A stretch of DNA of 64,000 nt from Anthoceros angustus. Its lineage: Eukaryota > Streptophyta > Anthocerotopsida > Anthocerotales > Anthocerotaceae. The DNA lies in the NCBI GenBank assembly GCA_010909165.1, contig VJWM01000126.1, forward strand, positions 682,001-746,000. The letters are read 5' to 3'. This document shows, piece after piece, positions 56,731 to 64,000 of the stretch. The first letter of the stretch is position 1. Each line of letters starts with the position of its first letter. Below the pieces are notes generated by a model. The model saw nothing but the letters and a program-made list of their open reading frames with translations, searched no databases and had not been told where the DNA came from. A program made the translations under genes and the position numbers.

Positions 56731-58076
56731 TCAGAGGTTCTTCGCAATTCGTTCAATGGAGTCCAAAGACAGAAGGTCATTCACCTGCACATGTGCATGA
56801 ATTCCGACAGTCTGTTAGGGTTGAGGTCCTCAAGACACAGACATAGCAGAGCACAAGAAGGACATAACGTTTGGCAAAGACATGGATGTGAAGTCTACCA
56901 ACTCGTTGTGCTGTGCCCTGAAAGCGTCACAGAAGCGTTGTGCTTCAGCCTGGCCAAACTGCACAAAACAATTTGGGAAAACAGGTTTGAGGAACGTGTT
57001 GCAGAGCCCAGCCATGCCGACTTGTGCGAAATCCTGATCTTGTTAAAACGTGTTGTACCTTAGCCTCAACTTGCTGCTGCATTAGCTCCCAAAAGGACAC
57101 TGCACCAAAGACGTTTTCAGGTTATGATACGCTCGTGGCACTGGAATTAAATCGCATGAGTCACCGACAACACCCCGCCGCCAGCTGCTGAAGGCTGAGT
57201 TGAAGAACCTGGCGTGTTCTGAGACTGCTTGGCAGACAGTTTCTGCATGGGTTCAACAGCAGAACTCTTGTCCTTATCCCCATCCCCTACTGCACGCTCC
57301 TCTGTTATCTGCCGTCATCATTTACCACCAAACCTTAGCACGCAAGATGATATCTCTTCGCTTGTTGATGTATCAATTTCCCAGCACGGCCCCCAACAAT
57401 GCACAACAAACCAGACTTGCCTGTAGAGTGTTCAAGGACTCGCCAAGTGGCTCAAAATCTGGAAGCATCGAGGAGACATTGCTTGCTACCTCATCGGCCT
57501 GCAATATCCCAAAACACCAGAACCAGAAGTCACAACAGACTCGAACCACACATCCACTCTAATTCCTGCTGATCAACAGATCCACGCAACTCTCTTTCAC
57601 AAACTGTGAATACGCATGTCTCGCAAAATGGATCCACTTATGCTGAAGGACAATTTCTCCAGAAACAGATGCCCCCCGACAGAAATGAACGAAAGACAAA
57701 ACCCCTGAGGTTGAAGAGCTGACCAGCCCCTGAACAAACCACAGCGATTTCGGCCATGTTTCCGCGGTCTAGACGATCAATCAGGACATGCCGATTCTGC
57801 TTCCCGCCAACGAGCATGAAGCAACCCAAAGGTGCAGATACTGACCGACTGACAGATTCCACGACCATGGTTCCTCCGAGACACAAACATCAAACACCCC
57901 AGAAAGCAGAATTCGAGCTCTGCAGAAGCCAGCTGGACAGGAGAATCATATGCACCAAGCATCACAGTGAAAACATGCTGCCACAAGGAGGAGGGGAGGC
58001 TGAGACCCACATAGTAATCCCGCGTTCTGACCATGGGGAACAGGCCCAGGAGCCGCATGAATTGAGCTTCGTCCAT
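56731..58076 (-). CDS. Small conserved-looking plant protein of unknown function, 6 exons
   Basis: The exons 58076-58011, 57498-57421, 57308-57209, 57099-57059, 56958-56899 and 56784-56731 join in phase to 132 residues: MDEAQFMRLLGLFPMVRTRD at the start, ADEVASNVSSMLPDFEPLG, a Ser/Gln-rich linker, SFWELMQQQVEAKFGQAEAQ, RFCDAFRAQHNEL, and LLSLDSIERIAKNL at the end. Intron 2 has a GC donor (CAG|GCAAGT), which is the accepted GC-AG form. I do not know the family. The N- and C-terminal parts look helical and could mediate protein contacts. No signal peptide or membrane span. The reconstruction rests on consistent phases and good splice sites, not on a database match. It is divergent to the CD36-like gene. 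Confidence 0.65.
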
Positions 58077-58331
58077 GACGAACTCTCGGGCTCCACTCTC
58101 GGCCAATTCACGACCTATCAATCTCCTCCAAGGCCATCGCAGAAGAACATGCTTCCAGCCATAGGTCTTCCCAGCGCCCACTCTAAACCTTCTCCTTCTA
58201 CGCAGAAGAGCATTCGACAAAACCGGCTTTATTCCGCCGGGAGCGGTTAGGTTACGCGGATCGTGAAGATGGCCGGTTGCTGAATGTCTGAATTCTGCGT
58301 TACCCATAATTCACATCTGTTGTTCTGTGGC
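58077..58331. promoter_or_regulatory. Divergent promoter region between the small gene and the CD36-like gene
   Basis: Only 255 bases separate the two start codons, so both 5' UTRs and core promoters must lie here, unless the CD36-like gene starts at the upstream in-frame ATG (58284). No clear TATA box is seen for either direction. Confidence 0.45.
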
Positions 58332-61300
58332 ATGGCCCGTGTGGTGTCGGAGGGGGGAAATCCCCTGCTGGAAAGTTCCCGGAAACAGAGTGGATCACTT
58401 TCTGGACTGGAGAGTCTGGTGGGCGCTGGAGCCAGTCGGCTACGTCGACATGTTGAGGTGGATCCAGGCATTCCCGTTCCCTTGCCGGGAGCTGCTGAGT
58501 TGAACAGCTCATCCCAGCCCAGGCTGGTCCTGGGACCCGAAATAGTTTCTGCGTCGGGGAGCCAAAGGGGAGCATTGAAGGTGTCATCACCTCCTCCAGG
58601 GTTGTTGTCCGTTGGTGGAGACATTCCCGAAAGCAGGGGAGCTGGAGAGGGGTCAAAACCCGTGTCTCCGGGTTCTGCTGAGAAGAAGACAGAATTGGCT
58701 GAGAATCTCGCTAAAGCACACTCTCATGAGCGGGAGCCCAATTATCTGCCAGAAGGGCAAGGTCGAAGGAGAATAGCAACGTTGTGTTTTCTATCTGGCT
58801 TTATTTTGATGCTAACGGCAACGCTGCCGGCATCCCGTTTTGGTTTTCAGCATACGCTTTACAAGGTGAGTGCAGCCCTTCCTCTCTCTGAGTCTGATAG
58901 CGTAGCGGTTAGCCATTTCGGTTTCTTTTGCTTTGGGGCACTTGTTTCATCCAGCTGCAGAAAGCTTCTTCTACATGTTGCTTCATCTGGAGCAGTCCAG
59001 TCTGGTTTCTTGGTATCCGGTTCAGCCAAGCCTACAGGAAGCATTGCTGCTTTGGTCTATTGTGCCACAGCCAGGTGGCAGCTGACATCAGAATAGATAT
59101 CCTGATAGCAAGTTCTGTATGCAAAGGTTCAAACTTGGAGAGGATGGTGGGGTTATTACTTGGGAAACACTTACTACATCAGCTTCCATCTTCACCACTG
59201 TTATCCATCTTCCACTCACAGAGGCTTGTCATAAGGAATACGACAAGAGGCTTTCACACTTCTGATTTTGAGGTTGTGGATGGCTCCTACAAGAGCTGGT
59301 ACTTCTTTAACGTCGTTATGACCACCAATACATCGTTCAATGGCAATCCCGTTTTCAACATGGTGAGCTTTTTTGGCCATAATCTGAATGTGCTGCTGGC
59401 TCTCTTCTCCTCAAAATCAGACATAGCGTAATGAAATGAAGAGCAAATGCCGCATATCTGACTTGCCTGTTTTCTATCTCATGTTTTGTGTTAGCTTGGT
59501 CCGTATACCATGCAGCAGTATGTGAAGACTCTGGACGTCCAGTTTGTTGACGATGTAGCTTACAAATCCTCGGCAACTCTTGGCAGATTTGTTCCTGAGT
59601 ACTCCTGCAACCCTTGTTTACTGAGTGACAAGGTGACAATATTGAATGAGATGTACATGCAGATGCTTGCCTACTATGACTATGATGAACTAAAGGTTTT
59701 GCGACAGTACATCCCTGAGATCCTCGCTAGATACATTGTTCAATCTCAGGGTGCTGACTCTGTCTCATTATGGTCTATTCAGGTCATTTCCAAAGTTGCC
59801 TACCAACCAAGTCTAGAGCTGTCGTAGAAGTGGGTGATTTGGTGGGGTGTAAATCCAGGAAAGTAAGTGACAAATGCTGTGTATTTTTCTGTTGGCAGAA
59901 TACTTTGTGAGTCATAACATGGTAACGGCTGGTCCAGACGCCCGGAAAATGGCACTCCAACAGTTTGCCGATTGTAGTCCTCTGAAGGGGGTGTCGATTA
60001 TTACAGTTGGTGGTTTCTACAGTACCGTGTTTGCCCCTGAATTCTGCGCTTGGTCGAAGACATGGGTAAAGGGGAACACAATGTTCATGACCTATGGACA
60101 AGCATTTTTTTTCTTCTTTTCTTCAACGTATGGTTTGCTCCACTCACCAGTGGAGGATGTTATAGAACTTATCAACCCTGTTCCAGGAGCATTGGTGGCG
60201 CTTCCTGGGTTTTCTGATGAAATGTCAGTGGCCATTATTGAGTACTTGGACTACTTGGCTCAGGGCCTAGGAAGAGATGAGTTCCAGCGCAGGGATAAGC
60301 TTAAGAATGCTGGGATGTTCATGACTAGAACAGTGGGGGAAATACTTTATGGATATGATGACCCGTGGCTGTTGTACAGGAGCAGCTACTCGGCTACCAT
60401 CGGACCTAATCGCAGTACATGGGTGGCACAGATCTATAACATTGCGGATATTAGTAGGCCTGCATCGGACTTTGGTACTTTTAATTCGTACTCGGGGATC
60501 AATACAGGAGCAAGGAATATTTCAAAGCTCTATTGGATAACGCAGCAGTCAATATTGCCAGGAGCACCATTAAGTCCAATGCTGACAAGTCCAATGAATG
60601 CTAGTAGCATTGACTGGGACTATGGCACGGTGAATGTAGAGTCATCCCATGGGTCTCTTTTTGGTAATGTGCAGGCTGGCCAGAGCCTGACCATGTGGTT
60701 AGAGTCCTGGCTCCGTCATGTTACTCTTCAACACGTAGGGATTGGCAACCTGCATGGATTAACGACATATAAATACATAATGGCGGATTCCTCCCTAGCT
60801 TCTTGTCCAGAGCTCCCTCTCGAGTATGTTTGGAGAAAAGTCGCTGAAGTTGAATATTGTCTTTTATATGTTCACATGCAGGTTAGAGTTGAAGTAGAGG
60901 TCTTGTCACCTTTTTTGCTTTACTTTCTCTAAAAGTAGGCACAAGTTCATGTCAAGTGAGTAAGGGAGAGGAGTGGTTTGCTGTAGAATAAGTTCAGGCA
61001 GAAACTGCAGATCAGAACCTGAGATAAGATTCAAACGTAAGATATTGCTTGACTTGCAGTCGGCCGGTGAATGAATGGCTCTCAAAAACCTTCTTTTTGT
61101 GCTGTACAGGAAACTAGTGGAAGAAGGTCCCTGTCTCTATCCAAATATGCAGCGTGGTGTGATTGATATGACCAGATTCCCGGGGGGAAGTTATGAGTCA
61201 TTGCCTTTATTCTATCGTGCTGATCCTGCCGCTGTGCAGACCTGGGGCCCCGATGCTCTGACTAAAGGCAAATTTATCCAGAATGACTTTGAATTTAGAA

Positions 61301-63297
61301 TGGACGTAGAACCTTATTTTGGAGCTACTGTCAACATCTCTATCTGGATTCAGAAAGTGTACCGTGTCACGCGATCCCCTGTTTTGTACCCAAATATGAC
61401 CAATGTCGGGAGCAGTGGAATCCTCTTTCCAGTCAGTTGCTACCATGTGACAGTAAGTGTTCTGACTGCAGCACACTTTCTCTATTCCTGTTTCTTTGCA
61501 ACAGCCGGCTCTTGACTGAAATTGGTGACTGTTGTCTGACAGTCAGAAGCCAACGAAACAGTCTGTGGGGCACTTGCTGCAAGCCGATATGCAATCGCTG
61601 CAACTGCGTTTCTTATGACCACAGTGCTACCTCTTATGGGTGTCACTCTCATATTGTGTGGTGTCCACATTTGGTGGCGGAAAAGGATGATGATGTTTTG
61701 TTGTCTGGTTTGTGTAGAGGTAAGGATTCTCACTGGCTGTCTCCAGTTACCTGTTTCCTTTCTGATGAGGTGAATTGTCAATCAACGTCATGGATCCTTC
61801 TGCTTCATGCAGGGCAATCCTGACCACGAGGAGGCCCCAGAGATGGTGACAGCTTTTGTCGTGGACCAGAAACGGCGGTTTGCTGCCGACGAAATGCGAC
61901 AGGAAGCAACACGTACCATGGAACTGAGGCTACGTCATTTCAACAGACAGCTTTTGGAACATGACATCTCCCACCAGCAACTGAAGAAGTACTATGCAGC
62001 ACGCCCTATTCCAACTCCAGTAGTCCGACGAAAGCTAGTGACCACAACGCCTGATGCTTCAAATCCAGAGGCATCAAGCATCTCTCAGGAGCAAAAACCT
62101 GAAGAAGATAATGCAGGCACGGATAAACTTGGCATGGAGGGAAGTGGCAAGGATGTGGTTGCTGTACGTAACTATATATCTCCATCCTCATTAAACGAGG
62201 AAGATGATATTCACCACTTAAGGTCGTCGTCCTTGATTGAGTTAGGCCACACTGAGGTAGTCACGTCTAGCAGCAGGAGCTTATCCCGACCTGCATCCAT
62301 CATCTCCACGTCTGCTTCCATTAGTGAAGTTGAGGAGGATGGGTCAGATACTATTGGTGGCCTGAGTCTACCCAGGTCTGGCTCTGCAAGTAGGGAACGG
62401 TTGTTTCGACCATCGCTGCAGCGAAGGGCCCCAGGGTCTTCCTTACGGGCTAAATCTTTGATGGTGATTGAAGAGGGTAGGAGCCTGATTGATATTTTAA
62501 AGGTTCAACAGGCTGAAATTGAAAGGCTGAAGTCTGCAGCATCAGTACAAGCGCCGGAGCGAGCAGTCACAACCGAGCCGACTTTCAAAGTGGGTACCCG
62601 AATGATAAATTTCAAAACTCCAAGTGTCGTTGCAGATGGCAGAGAGTTTACTATAGCAAAACAAAGTGAACAACAGTCAAGTAGTGTGAGCCGGATCTCA
62701 GGTGAGAAACCTAAGCCAGGTATCCTTCAGGGTTCAAATGCCGTCTCCGAGAGGTCTACAACGGCAAAAGGGGAAAATGTACCAGCTACCATATCCCAGG
62801 CGTTGCCAGAGTCAGGTGAGGACTACAAGGCTGATGTCATGCATTCTTCAGATATTGCCATAGCGACCGAGAGACCTGCAATAGAAGTAGATGGTGAAGA
62901 ACTAGCCACCACAAGTCAGACATCAGGTGGTGAAGAACTAGCCTCCACAAGTCAGACATCAGGGGTAAACCGAAATGCCAGTGGGAAAAATATAGAACCA
63001 AGTGAACAACCGCCAGCTACCACAACCCGGAGTTTTCTTCAATCAGTTCGAGGATTACTTCGAGCCTCGATGCTCACTCCTGAGAACCCGACCACAAGAA
63101 GCAGCGCATCTGCCGTAAACACTGAAATCTTAGCGGTGTCGGTAGCGGATTCTAAACGCGGGGACGTCGAAGGGAGTATAGCAGAGGTTCCCAAACCTGA
63201 GGTGAGAGCGGGTGTAGGAAAAGAGTCCGATCGTGCCGACGAAGAGCCGATAAGGTTGCGGCAGAAGCAAGTGACATTGCTAGAGACCGATGATTGA
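58332..63297 (+). CDS. CD36/LIMP-2/SR-B family membrane receptor with long cytosolic tail
   Basis: CD36-family proteins bind or transport lipids through a large extracytosolic domain held by two membrane spans. The exons are 58332-58865, 59222-59362, 59495-59750, 59899-60823, 61110-61452, 61543-61719 and 61813-63297, giving 1286 residues. The ATG at 58332 has a better context (GGCATGG) than 58284. A Ser/Pro/Gly-rich N-terminus precedes TM1 (RRRIATLCFLSGFILMLTAT). The ectodomain contains GSYKSWYFFNV, LGPYTMQQYV, DKVTILNEMY, MTRTVGEILYGYDDPWL, FGTFNSYSG and YESLPLFYRADPAAVQ. TM2 follows (ATAFLMTTVLPLMGVTLILC), then a tail of about 510 residues with a short coiled coil (IDILKVQQAEIERLKSA) and a low-complexity Ser/Thr/Glu-rich end. 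The junction at 59750/59899 uses a weak donor (GTGCTG) and is the least certain. An AATAAA follows at 63372. CD36 members are not known to me from flowering plants. Confidence 0.85.
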
Positions 63298-64000
63298 CAT
63301 TCTCTCGTTATGCACTTGTATTTGACCCGAATCAAAACCATGAATTGGCGGGACGGTTTGGTCCTTATGCAAATAAAAATGCATTGGCACAGGCGACAGT
63401 CTTAGACCGCCATTGAAACGTCCTCGCGACAGGCCTCTACAATTGACAACAAATAGTCGGCCCCTCTACACTCCCCCACCACCACTGTCCGATCCTCAAC
63501 AGTTCACGAGAGCTGATCCCATGACCTGCCATCACGCCAAACCGTCTCATACTGTCCTCCGCCCCTCGAGCAGAGGCTCCCGTTTTCTACCCCATGAGAC
63601 TTCAGTGTTGATCCTTCCTGGCAATATAACCAAACCAGCCTACTTGAATCTGCAGCCTTCTCAAGCCACTAGCAAAGACAAGCCAGCTACCGGCCACAAG
63701 ACAACTGAAAAACCAGGATCACCGAACGGAGAGTAAAAATCTAACCTGTGCAGCTTCACGAAAGGGGACTTCTCGGCCTGCTCAGCTGCAGATCCAGAAA
63801 GCATGTCAACCATCAGACCCTAGCAAGCGAGCAGCTCAGCTTTCACACAATCAAGTCGAATCATCGTGCCCTTGCAACTGCAGCTCAGAACACCCTTGCG
63901 TAACGCCTGCAAGGAAATCCTATGACCTAACCATGCAAATGACACAGATCGCCTCAGAATCTGTTTCACGAAGTCCAAGGCAAGCCTTACGTGTGAGCGC
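63298..64000. other. 3' UTR of the CD36-like gene and unassigned sequence
   Basis: A polyadenylation signal AATAAA lies at 63372-63377, 75 bases after the stop. Beyond it a 107-residue plus frame (63413-63736) is Pro/Ser/Thr-rich with no known domain and no convincing promoter; I do not call it. Nothing else is recognisable to the window end. Confidence 0.5.

Noticed and set aside
63413-63736. 107-residue Pro/Ser/Thr-rich plus frame
   Set aside because: No domain, directly behind the CD36-like polyadenylation signal, composition not clearly coding.

Overview
This is a nuclear segment of a land-plant genome. All recognisable genes are plant-type and most have short GT-AG introns (roughly 70 to 420 bases). 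I could place every splice junction of cytosolic glutamine synthetase (11 exons), a TMEM185/RING membrane protein (14 exons), a small unknown protein (6 exons) and most of a CD36-like receptor (7 exons). Two PPR genes carry a C-terminal deaminase of the variant DYW:KP type (KPAVA motif near its start, GRP instead of DYW at its end). As I recall the literature, that subtype occurs in hornworts, ferns and non-Selaginella lycophytes and is tied to U-to-C RNA editing. With introns this short, a hornwort is my first guess, with a lycophyte or fern as alternatives. This is inference, not proof.

Layout, left to right: the 3' end of aconitase (1-784, +); about 3.6 kb of non-coding sequence ending in a TATA-containing promoter; GS1 (4427-6861, +); 7.4 kb of gene-poor sequence with a decayed duplication; an extensin-like wall protein (14269-16009, -) whose repeats are full of frameshifts; a 3.1-kb segment (17.4-20.6 kb) that is a diverged copy of 36.4-39.0 kb and contains a dead copy of the last exon of the RING gene; a fossil hAT-type transposase (20.9-21.8 kb) with a 107-bp triplication; two large related PPR-DYW:KP loci (24.3-26.8 and 30.1-34.3 kb), the second with a seven-fold tandem expansion of one PLS triplet; LINE debris; the TMEM185/RING gene (38924-42199, -); decayed reverse-transcriptase elements (43.4-45.8 kb); three tandem copies of a unit of about 780 bp (46.8-49.1 kb); two broken PPR fragments (49.6-51.1 kb); NRT3/NAR2 (52318-52959, -); an intact E-type PPR gene with introns (53769-56430, -); a 6-exon small gene (56731-58076, -) sharing a 255-bp divergent promoter region with a CD36-family receptor (58332-63297, +).

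The genes do not form an operon or an obvious pathway. GS1 and NAR2 both serve nitrogen assimilation but lie 45 kb apart with unrelated genes between. The PPR genes would act in organelles. The strongest themes are expansion and decay of PPR editing factors, an OSB-like 'WWDNR' (PDF-type) motif in front of PPR arrays, and a CD36-type receptor with a cytosolic tail of about 500 residues. Small frameshifting deletions are concentrated in repeated sequence and absent from the single-copy genes. That pattern could be biological decay, but it could equally be consensus error in repeats and should be checked against reads.
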